A stretch of DNA of 64,000 nt, from contig CAPN01000018.1 of the NCBI GenBank assembly GCA_000333235.1, positions 124,001 through 188,000 on the forward strand, given 5' to 3'. This stretch comes from Pseudoalteromonas luteoviolacea B = ATCC 29581. Lineage in GTDB: Bacteria > Pseudomonadota > Gammaproteobacteria > Enterobacterales > Alteromonadaceae. The notes beneath the pieces are model-generated. The model ran no database searches, was not told the origin of the DNA, and saw nothing but the letters and a program-made list of their open reading frames with translations. This document shows, one piece after another, positions 53,777 through 63,699 of this stretch (position 1 is the first letter of the stretch; each line of letters opens with the position of its first letter). Position numbers and translations under genes: made by a program.

Positions 53777-56359
53777 TTAGAACGTGTAAGTCGCTTTCAC
53801 GTAGTAGAATCCACCGTTAATACCCATTGGAGAAGTTTCATAGTATTTACCGCCCCATTGGTTATTCACAAGACCACCACCTGCGAAATCAAGTTTCTCA
53901 GCTTCTTGGTCAAATAGGTTTTGTGCACCAGCTGTGAAGCTCAATGACTCGTTCATGTAGTAAGTCAATTCAGCATCAAGCGTTACAGCAGCGCTTGCCG
54001 TTTTCGCCGTTGCGTCATAATCTACGTGTACGCCTTGGTATTCGCCAAAGTAGTTAACGCGCACGAAACCAGAGAACGTATCCCACTGCTGTGCCCATGT
54101 CATGGTTGAACGGTGCTGTGGTAAGTCTTCTTCTAGACGCTTAACTTTAAAGTCACCTGTAATTGCAGAGAACTTATCAACTGTCGTTTCGTTCCAGTTA
54201 TACGCTAGTGAGAACGTGCTGTAACCACCTAGCATATCCATTGAGTAGTTCGCTACTACATCGATACCTTGAGTTGTTGTATCGAAGTCGTTTGTAAAGA
54301 AGCTAACTTGCGCAAGACCATCTACGTTAGGAACACCCGCTGCTTTAAGTGCCGCTTTATCTGCTGGGCTTAGCTCAATCTTGTCTGATTGACTGATGCG
54401 ATCTTCAACTTGAATATTGTAGTAGTCAAGAGTGAAGAACAAGCCATCATTTTGGTAAACCGCACCCATTGTGTAGCTTTGTGACTCTTCAGGTTGAAGT
54501 TCTTTACCACCAAGTTGCACAGAGATTGGGTTCGTTGGAGGTAAAAGTGCTGAGTCAACTAGAACACCACTGCTTAGGTTTGTCTGAACGTTTGACACGT
54601 TAGCTTGACCAACCGTTGGTGCACGGAAACCAGTACTTAATGAACCACGAACGGCTAACGTGTCAGTAAGTTGATATTGACCTGTTACTTTGTAGTTTGT
54701 TGTAGAGCCGAATGTATCATAGTCTTCGAAACGTAGAGCCCAACCCATTAGGAAGTCATCAGTAAATGGCGTTTCAACATCCACATACGCTGCATAGTTA
54801 CGACGAGTGTATTCACCAGCATCAGATGGTTTGAAACCAGGGAAACCGTTTGAACCGATACCAAAGCCCTGGGTATAGAGCTGACCAACTTTAAATGATG
54901 CTTCATCACCTGAAAGTACTTCAAATGTCTCTTCGTGCCACTCTAAACCTGCCGCAACGTTGACGTCGTAAGCTAAACCAAAGTCATACCCTTTAGACAC
55001 GTCAAAGTTAAAGTTCTTTTCAAGTTGGATGTACTTACCTGGGCTGAAATCACGAGGTGAATCCGGACCCATTGACGCGTTTAGCGTGTTGTAAATAAAG
55101 AAACGAGCTTCGTTACGGCCAACTGAACCGCTGAAATCGTAATACGCGTCTTTTAACATACCGTCAGTGAACTGACCTTTAACACCCATTGTCAGTGATG
55201 TATCTGTGATATTACCACCGAACTGAGGAGTAAAGCCTGCAGGGATAATTTCATTGAATGCGAAACAGTTGCGACCCACCGCTGTATCCGCTGCAATCGC
55301 TTGGTATGCAGGGTTGTTTGCAAGTGGACCACCATCAAGTGTTACCGTTGGGCATGAAATACCTGTACCAACACCATCTAAATCGCCTACTAGAAGCGTC
55401 GCACCACCATCGTTTGAATAAACCCCTGGGCGAGTTTGTGGATTACGGTAGTAGAAACCACCTTTCACATCACGCTCAGAATAGTTACCAAACATATAGA
55501 ACTGGGCATTATTGTTTAGTTCAAGACCAACATTACCGAACAATGAAATGTCGTCTTTAACTTCTGGTGCACCCCAAATTTGCGCAGGATCTGCAACACC
55601 AGGCACACCTTGTGAAGCGAATTTTGCTGCGTCAGGGCGTTGAACTGAGCGGCTAGTTGCATCAGCGTCTTTGTATTGGAAACTTAAGTTTGCGAAGCCT
55701 TGATCAGTAAAAGGTAAACCAACGTTACCTTCAATTGTGGTTGTATCACCATCACCTTCGTAGTATTCACCTTGCTTAACAGAGATGCTGCCACCTTCTG
55801 AGCTATCTTTTAATACGAAGTTGATTACGCCTGCGATAGCATCTGAACCATACTGAGCTGCAGCACCGTCACGTAGTACCTCGACTTGTTTCATCGCGAT
55901 ACCTGGAATAACAGAAATGTCTGGGCCTTGAGCACCGTCGTTAATACCACCACCTAGGAAAGCAATAACAGACGCACGGTGGCGGCGCTTACCGTTTAAA
56001 AGTACAAGCGTGCTGTCTGAAGGAAGACCACGCAGGTTTGCCGGACGAACAAGCGAAGCCGCGTCACTGATTGGGTTTTGGTGGACGTTAAGAGAAGGAA
56101 CAGAACCTTTAAGCATTTCAAGCATGTCAGTGTTGCCTGATTTGCCAAGTTCGTCACCACCGATGATATCAATTGGTACTGGCGAGTCACCAACTGAACG
56201 AGGTGCTGCACGAGAACCAACGACCGCGATTTTTTCGATGTCTTTAGCGTTCTCTTCTTCACCTGCTGCAACAGCTGAAGCTGAGTACATACCAAGCGTC
56301 GCTGTTGATGCAAGCGCGAAGCTAATTGCGCGTTGCAGCTTACTAATATTATGTTTCAT
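53777..56359 (-). CDS. TonB-dependent outer membrane receptor
   Basis: About 860 residues with signal peptide MKHNISKLQRAISFALASTA, plug domain (DIEKIAVVGSRAAPRS, then RGLPSDSTLVLLNGKRR and RDGAAAQYGSDAIAGVINFV) and a barrel ending in TYTF. Codon use is strongly biased to frequent codons, suggesting high expression. I chose ATG 56359 (AGG upstream within GGGGAAAACAGG); the frame is open to 56407. The TPR-sulfotransferase gene follows after a terminator. The substrate is unknown. Confidence 0.93.
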   Translation of the reverse strand: MKHNISKLQRAISFALASTATLGMYSASAVAAGEEENAKDIEKIAVVGSRAAPRSVGDSPVPIDIIGGDELGKSGNTDMLEMLKGSVPSLNVHQNPISDAASLVRPANLRGLPSDSTLVLLNGKRRHRASVIAFLGGGINDGAQGPDISVIPGIAMKQVEVLRDGAAAQYGSDAIAGVINFVLKDSSEGGSISVKQGEYYEGDGDTTTIEGNVGLPFTDQGFANLSFQYKDADATSRSVQRPDAAKFASQGVPGVADPAQIWGAPEVKDDISLFGNVGLELNNNAQFYMFGNYSERDVKGGFYYRNPQTRPGVYSNDGGATLLVGDLDGVGTGISCPTVTLDGGPLANNPAYQAIAADTAVGRNCFAFNEIIPAGFTPQFGGNITDTSLTMGVKGQFTDGMLKDAYYDFSGSVGRNEARFFIYNTLNASMGPDSPRDFSPGKYIQLEKNFNFDVSKGYDFGLAYDVNVAAGLEWHEETFEVLSGDEASFKVGQLYTQGFGIGSNGFPGFKPSDAGEYTRRNYAAYVDVETPFTDDFLMGWALRFEDYDTFGSTTNYKVTGQYQLTDTLAVRGSLSTGFRAPTVGQANVSNVQTNLSSGVLVDSALLPPTNPISVQLGGKELQPEESQSYTMGAVYQNDGLFFTLDYYNIQVEDRISQSDKIELSPADKAALKAAGVPNVDGLAQVSFFTNDFDTTTQGIDVVANYSMDMLGGYSTFSLAYNWNETTVDKFSAITGDFKVKRLEEDLPQHRSTMTWAQQWDTFSGFVRVNYFGEYQGVHVDYDATAKTASAAVTLDAELTYYMNESLSFTAGAQNLFDQEAEKLDFAGGGLVNNQWGGKYYETSPMGINGGFYYVKATYTF

Positions 56360-56411
56360 CCTGTTTTCCCCAGTTATATTTGTTGTCATTATGAAAACAC
56401 AAGTCACTTAA

Positions 56412-56767
56412 TGTTATGTGCATTCCATTTTGTTATACACACAGTTAACATCATGTGCAATCACTAAATTCGTCTTTTTTCATTCATTTAGATGAATTCG
56501 GTACGTTGTTTCCATTTTGGTTTCTGACGTTTCATTAAGTTAATTTCACCGCTAATGGGCAATTAGAGGATAGAGTATTCTGATCAGAGCGCAAATTTTG
56601 CAATCAAAATTTAATGTTTCATTTTGTTATGTAATGTTGTTGAACAATAATTGGTGATAGAAGTCATAATGATGAGTTCTACGACTTTAGCCTAGATAAA
56701 TAGTTTTATTAAAAGGCTTTTGCTAAACTAAGGTTAACTTTGCAGTACTTTGGTTTATTAATCTCGA
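56412..56767. promoter_or_regulatory. Divergent promoter region of the TonB receptor and LETM1-like genes
   Basis: About 350 bases, AT-rich, with no supported gene. It should contain the receptor promoter. I looked for a cobalamin riboswitch and found none. No clear palindrome stood out. Confidence 0.4.
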
Positions 56768-57160
56768 ATGAGAGTTTACCGTGTTATTCATAAAGCGCCG
56801 CTTCGTGTTGCGCGTATTTCAAAAAAGCGTCAACAATTGAAGTTGCGTCGAGCTCTATTGACTTTAAAAGAAGCATTAAGGCAAGAAAAAAAAGAAACCA
56901 AAGAAATGCTTGAGATCTATAAGCGTTACACCCAAGGTAATGCATCTAAGGAGCAACTGGCGGTTGCCAATGCTCAATTTGTTGATCTGCTTAAAGGGCT
57001 GGGTTTAGGGATATTCGCGGTTTTGCCTTTTGCGCCAATCACGATCCCCATTGTTGTAAAGTTAGGTCAATGGGTTGGGGTTGATGTTTTACCCAGTTCT
57101 TTTGCTGTTTCAAAACCTCGAATAGAATCAAAAAAACCGGATTCCAAGATGGTGGAGTAG
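56768..57160 (+). CDS. LETM1-like small membrane protein
   Basis: A 130-residue protein. The N-terminal half is basic and helical (KEALRQEKKETKEMLEIYKRY), the middle has a hydrophobic segment GLGLGIFAVLPFAPITIPIV followed by VKLGQWVGVDVLPSSF. This order matches the conserved core of LETM1-like proteins (LR...PF...P..VK.....LPSxF). Mitochondrial LETM1 is tied to potassium/proton balance; the bacterial role is not known. ATG 56768 is clear; it has no adjacent operon partner. Confidence 0.6.
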   Translation: MRVYRVIHKAPLRVARISKKRQQLKLRRALLTLKEALRQEKKETKEMLEIYKRYTQGNASKEQLAVANAQFVDLLKGLGLGIFAVLPFAPITIPIVVKLGQWVGVDVLPSSFAVSKPRIESKKPDSKMVE

Positions 57161-57333
57161 GCCTCATAAAAAAAGCGTAGATTAAAAGTTTCAACGCTGA
57201 CCAAATCAGATTAAATAACAGTTTGTGACTGTTTTATTCTGTCGTCTAACGTATTTTTTTACGCTACTACTTCATTTATTCCTTGCAGGTTTGATATGCT
57301 CAAACGAATTAGTTGAGAGTATATGAGGCCTTC

Positions 57334-58695
57334 ATGAGTCAGTTTTTAGTTAAAACAGGGAATGCAACACCACTGTATTTCGTCGAAAAGAGTCAGTTAC
57401 AGGAATGGCTGAGTGGTCAAGACGAATTTACCACAGGTTGGGTTCAGCAACTGAGTAAAACTAAGCAAAAAGTACTATTAATTCCATCAAGTCAAGCTGA
57501 ACTCACTAAAGTTGTCATTATTACAGACGACAATAATGATTTGTGGCTTGCAGGTGATCTTGCCATGGCATTGCCAAAAGGGATCTATAAGGTGGAAGGC
57601 GATTCGGCTTTAGAGTCCCGTGTCGCATTTAGCTTCGTTATGGGCGCGTATCAATTTAGTGCATACAAGTCGTTTGATAATCTAGAAGCTAAATTGCTGA
57701 TAGCCGAACCATCGACATATCAACAGATCAAGCAGCAGACAGACGCGCTTTTTCTGGCAAGAGATCTCGTCAATACGCCAGCCGCAGATATGATGCCACA
57801 GCATTTAGCTGAAGTGATGGAAGAGCTAGCCCAAACCTACCAAGCTGATTTTTCCCAATTAATCGGCGATGAGTTACTTGAACATAATTACCCAACAATC
57901 CATTTAGTTGGCCGCGCGAGTGATAATAAACCACGTTTGCTTGATTTAACCTGGGGTGATGAAAGCGCACCAAAATTAACTCTGGTAGGTAAAGGTGTGT
58001 GTTTTGATTCTGGAGGTCTAGACTTAAAACCGGCAGCGGGCATGCGTAACATGAAAAAAGACATGGGCGGTGCGGCGCACGTCATTGCGCTTGCACAAAT
58101 GATCATGGCGGCAAAGCTACCCGTAAGACTTCGTGTTTTGGTCCCAGCAGTCGAAAATGCGGTATCTAAAAACGCGTTTAGACCCGGCGATGTCGTTAAA
58201 ACGCGTAAGGGAATTACAGTTGAAATTGACAATACCGATGCAGAAGGCCGATTGATATTGTGTGATGCATTAGCCGAAGCACAATCGCAAAAGCCAGATT
58301 TAATCGTTGATTTTGCAACCTTAACAGGTGCTTGTCGCGTTGCGCTTGGTACTGAGCTACCGGGTTTTTTCTCGACCGATAAGTCTGTCGCAGCAGGCAT
58401 TATTGATGCGGGTGAAGCAAATCAAGATCCGGTTTGGCAGTTACCGTTGTTCACTCAATACAAAGCGTTATTCAAAAGTGATATTGCTGACATGGCTAAC
58501 TGTGGTTCTACCCCATTTGGAGGCGCGATCACCGCAGCTTTGTATTTAAAGGAATTTATTGAGCCAGAAGTCACACCTTGGGTACATTTCGACGTTATGG
58601 CCTGGAACGTACGTCCATTACCGGGTCGGCCGGTCGGCGGCGAAGCACTGGGTTTGCGAGCAGTGTTTGATTATTTAAACGCCCGCTATAAATAA
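57334..58695 (+). CDS. Leucyl aminopeptidase family protein (M17)
   Basis: A cytoplasmic zinc or manganese aminopeptidase of about 453 residues. The catalytic domain shows KGVCFDSGGLDLKPAAGM, KKDMGGAA, IDNTDAEGRLILCDAL (the NTDAEGRL signature) and FATLTGACRVALG. It is shorter than PepA and nearer the PepB-like group. GAGG before ATG 57334 fits; the frame is open to 57313. A terminator follows. Confidence 0.92.
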   Translation: MSQFLVKTGNATPLYFVEKSQLQEWLSGQDEFTTGWVQQLSKTKQKVLLIPSSQAELTKVVIITDDNNDLWLAGDLAMALPKGIYKVEGDSALESRVAFSFVMGAYQFSAYKSFDNLEAKLLIAEPSTYQQIKQQTDALFLARDLVNTPAADMMPQHLAEVMEELAQTYQADFSQLIGDELLEHNYPTIHLVGRASDNKPRLLDLTWGDESAPKLTLVGKGVCFDSGGLDLKPAAGMRNMKKDMGGAAHVIALAQMIMAAKLPVRLRVLVPAVENAVSKNAFRPGDVVKTRKGITVEIDNTDAEGRLILCDALAEAQSQKPDLIVDFATLTGACRVALGTELPGFFSTDKSVAAGIIDAGEANQDPVWQLPLFTQYKALFKSDIADMANCGSTPFGGAITAALYLKEFIEPEVTPWVHFDVMAWNVRPLPGRPVGGEALGLRAVFDYLNARYK

Positions 58696-58713
58696 GCCAG
58701 TTTAACATTTTTG

Positions 58714-58743
58714 AAATGCCTGCATTATTTGCAGGCATTTTTT
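58714..58743 (+). terminator. Rho-independent terminator after the aminopeptidase gene
   Basis: Stem AAATGCCTGCA (58714-58724) with TGCAGGCATTT (58730-58740) and a T-run to 58743. It lies between convergent genes and may serve both, since A residues also flank the left arm. Confidence 0.88.
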
Positions 58744-58763
58744 ATGGTAGTGAAGTGTTTTGA

Positions 58764-60110
58764 TTAACCAAGAATCGTGAGCAAAGCAACTGCACCAATT
58801 AAAATCGGCGACGCGATCGCGGCAATCAACCAATATGTTTTTATTGCAATAGTTGAAAGTTCTTGTTCAAGCCTTACTTGGACATTATGCCAAATGACCC
58901 AGCCAACAAAAATGGCGCACAACATTCCGCCGATTGGCATTAGAATGTTTGAGGCCAAATAATCCATTACGTCGAATGGGGTTTTGCCCCAAAGTGAGAT
59001 TGCCCCGCTAAACTCACCAAATGATAATGCTGCAGGAATACCAAGCAACACATAGTTAGTGCTCGCGGCTATCAATGTTGCGCGGCGTCTTGGTAATTGA
59101 TACTCATCAATCAAAAATGCGACCACTGGTTCTAATATTGAAATGGATGAGGTTAATGCAGCAAAAAATAACAAGGCAAAAAACACCAAGGCTAGAACTT
59201 GGCCGAAGGGCATTTGCGCAAACAGCATTGGCATGGTGATAAAGGTTAAACTTGGCCCTGCAGCGGGATTTACACCGAAAGCAAACACGGCAGGAAGGAT
59301 CATTAATCCAGCTAAGACACTGGCAAATGCAGCTAAGGAGGCTATCCACATGCCTGCACTGACGACTTTTGTTCCACTTTCAAGGTAAGATCCATAAGCA
59401 ACCATTAAACCCGCGCCGACAGATAAGGAAAATACGGCAAGCCCTAAAGCATCTAAAACGGTTGTGATGGTCACTTTACTCCAATCAGGAGTGAAGAAGT
59501 AGCTTACCCCTTGCATCGCACCAGGTAAAAATAAGCTTTGGCTAATTAATAGCAACATTAAAATAAAGAGTGTAGGCATTAAGATCTTACAGATCCGCTC
59601 AATACCGCTTTGTACCCCTGCGATAACGATACCTGCCGTAAGCATTAAAAAAACAGCAGTGGCAATTAGTACGGTTGTTACGTCACCTGAAAATGCAGCA
59701 AATTGTTTTGCAAGTACCGCTTTATCTGTTGTGATAATCGAACCATCAATCGAGGCAACTATATACTCAAGCGTCCAACCGCCGACGACACAATAGAAAC
59801 CTAAAATTAAAAAAACGCAGAGCACAGACATTCTTCCTGCCCAAGGCCACCATTTTCCAGCTAATTCACGATAGGCAGTAGTAATGGAACGTTTTGCTAA
59901 TCGACCGATGAGCATCTCGGCAATTAACATTACGACCCCTACGGTAAATAAGCATGCTAGGTAAACAAGTAAAAAAGCACCACCACCGCTTTTTCCTGCA
60001 ACATAAGGGAATTTCCAAATGGCCCCCAAACCAACCGCAGATCCTGCAGCGGCTAAAATAAACCCAATCTTTGAGCCCCAATGCGCTCGTTTAGTTACTG
60101 CTTGTGTCAC
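58764..60110 (-). CDS. Sodium-dependent neurotransmitter-type symporter (NSS)
   Basis: A 448-residue membrane protein with the LeuT-type opening HWGSKIGFILAAAGSAVGLGAIWKFPYVAG and about eleven to twelve helices. It imports an amino acid or related solute with sodium. The NSS sodium-binding region around helix 1 (GSAVGLGAIWKFPY) is intact. Translation appears to begin at GTG 60110 with GAGAAAG upstream. Substrate unknown. Confidence 0.92.
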   Translation of the reverse strand: MTQAVTKRAHWGSKIGFILAAAGSAVGLGAIWKFPYVAGKSGGGAFLLVYLACLFTVGVVMLIAEMLIGRLAKRSITTAYRELAGKWWPWAGRMSVLCVFLILGFYCVVGGWTLEYIVASIDGSIITTDKAVLAKQFAAFSGDVTTVLIATAVFLMLTAGIVIAGVQSGIERICKILMPTLFILMLLLISQSLFLPGAMQGVSYFFTPDWSKVTITTVLDALGLAVFSLSVGAGLMVAYGSYLESGTKVVSAGMWIASLAAFASVLAGLMILPAVFAFGVNPAAGPSLTFITMPMLFAQMPFGQVLALVFFALLFFAALTSSISILEPVVAFLIDEYQLPRRRATLIAASTNYVLLGIPAALSFGEFSGAISLWGKTPFDVMDYLASNILMPIGGMLCAIFVGWVIWHNVQVRLEQELSTIAIKTYWLIAAIASPILIGAVALLTILG

Positions 60111-60227
60111 GTCTTTCTCGTTTTAATTCGTGATGATTGAACGAGCAGGAGTATAACGACTTGTGATTCATAAAAGCGATAGGATGTCGAGGTCGAAATG
60201 AAAAATAAATAGATGACAATTGTGAGA

Positions 60228-60261
60228 GCAAAGTATTGATTTTTTGAAATCAATACTTTGC
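60228..60261. terminator. Hairpin between pepD and the symporter gene
   Basis: Perfect 15-base arms (60228-60242 and 60247-60261) with a four-base loop. It lies just past the pepD stop on the minus strand. There is no T-run on that side, so it is a weak or atypical terminator. Confidence 0.5.
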
Positions 60262-60283
60262 ATTTATTGATCACTAAAACGAA

Positions 60284-61753
60284 TTAGGCTTTTGGAATGT
60301 GAGCAAGTATTCCGCAAAGCTGTTGCCAATATTGCCCTACAGACTTAATTTCAACCTTTTCTTCGGGTGAATGAGGAAACTTAATAGTAGGCCCGAAACT
60401 GATCATGTCCATATCAGGATATGGTTCTTTAAATAATCCACATTCTAATCCTGCATGGATCACCATAATATGTGGTTTGTGACCGTACGTTTGCTCATAC
60501 ATATCGCGGAAAATATGTAAGATTTTTGACTCTGGATCAGGTTTCCACCCAGGATAAGCACCTGAGAAAGTGACATTCGCGCCCGCCAGCTTAGTTAAAG
60601 AACTTAGCATACCTTGAACGTCTGAGCGCCCAGAGTCGATCAATGAGCGGATCAAACACAATACTTCGACTTGTGAATCAGTACAGGTAACTACTCCCAT
60701 ATTAAGTGAAGTTTCAACAACACCCTTGATGTCGTCACTCATGCGGATAACACCATTGGGACAAGCGTTCATTAACGATAGTACGGTTTCTTTGCTTACT
60801 GTACTCATCGCAGCTGTTTGACTATCACATTCTGTGGCAAAGAATTGAATGTTCTTTTCTATGACGTTTAGTTCGTTATTTAAGGTTGCCAAAAAGGCAT
60901 CAATTTCAATTTGCAATGATGCAACACACTCATTTGGTACTGAGATTGTTGCATAGGCTTCGCGAGGGATAGCATTACGCAAAGTCCCACCTGAAATCGC
61001 CACGAGCTGAATTTCTTTACTGAATGTGCTGTGCGCCAAGAAACGAGCAAGTAGTTTGTTGGCATTGGCACGGCCTGTGTGAATGTCGACACCAGAATGA
61101 CCGCCACGCAATCCTTTTAAGGTTAGTTTAAAGGTTTTGGCGTTGGCATTGACTGGCTCGCGTTCAATTTGAATCTTAATTGAAGCATCTACACCCCCTG
61201 CGCAACCCATGTAGATTTCGCCTTCTTGTTCAGAGTCCGTGTTGAGGAGGATTTTTGCATCTAGGTAACCAGTTTCAAGGCCAAAGGCACCAGTCATACC
61301 GGCTTCTTCATCAATAGTTAAGAGAACTTCAAGTGGCCCATGAGGGATGTCGCTAGAATCTAAAATAGCTAAGCATGACGCCATGCCCATGCCATTGTCA
61401 GCACCTAAAGTCGTGCCTTTTGCTGTAACCCAGTCACCGTCTACATAGGCTTGGATCGGATCTTTCACAAAATCGTGGTCAGTGTCGTCATTCTTTTGGG
61501 GTACCATATCAATGTGAGCTTGAATGGCAACAATAGCTCTGTCTTCCATTCCTTTTGTTGCTGGCTTTTTAATGATGACATTACCCACTGAATCACGCGT
61601 AACAAAAAAACCTTTTTTCTTAGCAAAATTCACAATATGAGTCGCGAGTGCTTCTTCGTGTTTTGAAGGGTGGGGGATCGAACAGATTTCACTGAAAAAA
61701 CGCCAAAGTGGCTTTGGTTCGAGTTGCAATAGGTCGTGATAAGGTTGTGACAT
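60284..61753 (-). CDS. pepD: Aminoacyl-histidine dipeptidase
   Basis: A cytosolic M20 peptidase of about 489 residues (PepD/carnosinase type) cleaving Xaa-His dipeptides. The metal ligands are visible: IQAHIDMVPQ (His, Asp), TTLGADNGMG (bridging Asp), DEEAGMTGA (catalytic Glu, ligand Glu) and a late VIHAGLECGLF. Start MSQPYHDLLQLEPKPLW fits PepD; ATG 61753 has GACGGAAA upstream. Length matches the family. Confidence 0.93.
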   Translation of the reverse strand: MSQPYHDLLQLEPKPLWRFFSEICSIPHPSKHEEALATHIVNFAKKKGFFVTRDSVGNVIIKKPATKGMEDRAIVAIQAHIDMVPQKNDDTDHDFVKDPIQAYVDGDWVTAKGTTLGADNGMGMASCLAILDSSDIPHGPLEVLLTIDEEAGMTGAFGLETGYLDAKILLNTDSEQEGEIYMGCAGGVDASIKIQIEREPVNANAKTFKLTLKGLRGGHSGVDIHTGRANANKLLARFLAHSTFSKEIQLVAISGGTLRNAIPREAYATISVPNECVASLQIEIDAFLATLNNELNVIEKNIQFFATECDSQTAAMSTVSKETVLSLMNACPNGVIRMSDDIKGVVETSLNMGVVTCTDSQVEVLCLIRSLIDSGRSDVQGMLSSLTKLAGANVTFSGAYPGWKPDPESKILHIFRDMYEQTYGHKPHIMVIHAGLECGLFKEPYPDMDMISFGPTIKFPHSPEEKVEIKSVGQYWQQLCGILAHIPKA

Positions 61754-61854
61754 GTTAATTTCCGTCTTTGGTATCCTCGTTAGAATGGCCAAATTGTACC
61801 ATTCTAACCAAGGTTACCAAAGCCGATGAGATAGGTGAAAAACTCTGTAAAGAT

Positions 61855-62925
61855 TTACTGATCTACACAATGCCTAACCGATTCAGCGATGAGTTCTAGA
61901 CCAGTTTTGTCGCAAGGAGGTAGGGTTGCACTCGGTGCGTTAATCGGTGTTACTCGCTCGCCCCATTTTATATAACTCGCCGCCCAGGTTAAGCCAGCGC
62001 CAAAAGCAGCAGACATAATATTGGCGTGTGGTTTGATTAATCCATTTTCAACCGCCTCACACAGTGCAATCGCAATGGTTGCGGCCGATGTGTTGCCGTA
62101 TTTATCAATATTCACCATGACTTTTTCATCGGCAATATTGAGCTTTTGCTGAATAGCTTGAATGATACGAAGGTTAGCCTGATGTGGCACTAAAACGTGA
62201 ATGTCATCAAGGCTAAGATTAGCCTGTGTAAGTACATCATCGCATGCTTGGCTCATGCCTTTTACAGCACGCTTAAAAATTTCTCGACCTTCAAACATTA
62301 AGTCGGATGGGCCAATCGGTTCATATTTATTAAGGTCTGTTCCACAATTAGCGATGTGTAGAATGTTTCTATCTTCTGTATCGCAGCCAATTTTACTGGC
62401 TAATAAACCACTAGGCTCATCGCTGGCTTCAAGTACCACGGCACCTGCGCCATCACCAAATAATACCGCACTGTCTCGTTTGGCCCAGTTTACGTACCAC
62501 GTCATTCGTTCGGCCGCTACGACTACCGCTCGTTTAATCATGCCTGCGCGGATCTGTGCTGTAGCAAGTTGCATCGCATATAAAAAGCCTGAACAGGCTG
62601 CGTTCGTGTCACAGGCAGCTGCACCTATAGCTCCGATGTTTTTTTGCACCATAGATGCGGTGTTTGCAACCATGGTTGAAGGTGAGCACGTTGCAAGCAA
62701 TATGAGATCAATGTCTTTACCTTCAATTCCTGCACAAGCTAGGGCATCAAGGGCTGCAGCAGTTGCCAGATCGGCCGTTGAGACGTGGCTTACTCGACGA
62801 GACTTAATCCCAGTTCTACTAGCGATCCACTCATCATTTGTATCTACTATTTGGCTTATTTCGTCATTGCTTATGCTAGCTGGCGGGATGCATTTCCCCC
62901 AACCTGTGATCTGGGCATACGTCAT
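61855..62925 (-). CDS. Beta-ketoacyl-ACP synthase III
   Basis: A 356-residue FabH-type condensing enzyme. The catalytic Cys is in [13 protein letters not shown], the His in [10 protein letters not shown] and the Asn in [13 protein letters not shown]. Start [15 protein letters not shown] is typical. It is a stand-alone copy away from the usual fabHDG cluster and has a slightly long C terminus, so it may prime branched or special fatty acids, or a secondary metabolite; that is inference. Confidence 0.88.
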   Translation of the reverse strand: MTYAQITGWGKCIPPASISNDEISQIVDTNDEWIASRTGIKSRRVSHVSTADLATAAALDALACAGIEGKDIDLILLATCSPSTMVANTASMVQKNIGAIGAAACDTNAACSGFLYAMQLATAQIRAGMIKRAVVVAAERMTWYVNWAKRDSAVLFGDGAGAVVLEASDEPSGLLASKIGCDTEDRNILHIANCGTDLNKYEPIGPSDLMFEGREIFKRAVKGMSQACDDVLTQANLSLDDIHVLVPHQANLRIIQAIQQKLNIADEKVMVNIDKYGNTSAATIAIALCEAVENGLIKPHANIMSAAFGAGLTWAASYIKWGERVTPINAPSATLPPCDKTGLELIAESVRHCVDQ

Positions 62926-63128
62926 CGTGTTCTCTTTTTGTTGTCAGACCAGTTAAGGTAATCGAGAAGTTATACCAAAGATAGTCGAAAAATACTAGTT
63001 TGTGACGAATTGAGCACTTGGTTCACTGCAAAGCTCCCATGCATAGATTTAGTGCCAATTTGCTCCTTGCTCAAAGCCATGAGTTAGGCTAACGTAATGG
63101 TAATTAAGACAAAGTTGAGAATATTCCG

Positions 63129-63530
63129 GTGCAAAGTAAAATAACCGCTCAGGTACTAGCACAATTAATCGAGTTAGAACGGCAGTTATTGGAGCCTGAA
63201 GTTCGTTGTGATGCGAATGCCTTAGGTGCTTTGTTAGATGATGATTTCTATGAGATTTCAGCAAATGGTATCGTTTTCAATAAACACCATGTCTTGACTC
63301 GACTGCCAAAAGAGCGCGTACCGCAGTTTTACAACCAGCAGTTTATGGGGCGTATGATCGCTCCCGATGTCGTACAGTTAAGTTATCGAGCTGCCTATCG
63401 TTCTTCGGCTCGCGCCGAATTCCACTTTTCAATGCGGATGTCAATTTGGCGCAAACGCAACGAATTGTGGCAGTTGTATTTTCATCAAGGTACACCTTGC
63501 CCAGCATTTACACTAAATTTAGATGATTAG
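63129..63530 (+). CDS. DUF4440 / NTF2-like protein
   Basis: A 133-residue protein with the NTF2-like alpha+beta cone layout: helices ITAQVLAQLIELERQLL, then DANALGALLDDDFYEISANG, and strands ending RKRNELWQLYFHQGTPC. It probably starts at GTG 63129. Members bind small molecules or act as SnoaL-like enzymes or immunity proteins. Function unknown. It is divergent from the fabH-like gene. Confidence 0.7.
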   Translation: MQSKITAQVLAQLIELERQLLEPEVRCDANALGALLDDDFYEISANGIVFNKHHVLTRLPKERVPQFYNQQFMGRMIAPDVVQLSYRAAYRSSARAEFHFSMRMSIWRKRNELWQLYFHQGTPCPAFTLNLDD

Positions 63531-63699
63531 CTGAATTACGCGAGATAGTTATCTAAATTAAACCGCTAATATGTGATGAGGTTTTGAGATAGACCGTACC
63601 TTTATTACATCTGTACACACCGATGATTTTTTTAGTGCACAATTCACCATTAGCAAAGTCTTGTTGCAGACAAGATCTGCAGTAATAAACGTAATTTGG
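63531..63699. other. Intergenic region without supported gene
   Basis: About 170 bases between the DUF4440 gene and the frameshifted small gene. A hairpin TGCAGA/TCTGCA lies near 63665-63681. No other signal is supported. Confidence 0.4.

Noticed and set aside
56360-56767. Cobalamin or other riboswitch upstream of the second TonB receptor
   Set aside because: I found no conserved B12-box-like sequence or long paired leader; only AT-rich sequence is visible.
57888-58400. Minus-strand open frame of about 170 codons opposite the aminopeptidase gene
   Set aside because: Shadow of a conserved M17 peptidase; low-complexity residues typical of antisense frames.
62201-62956. Long plus-strand open frame opposite the fabH-like gene
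   Set aside because: It is an antisense shadow; the minus strand encodes a complete condensing enzyme with all catalytic residues.
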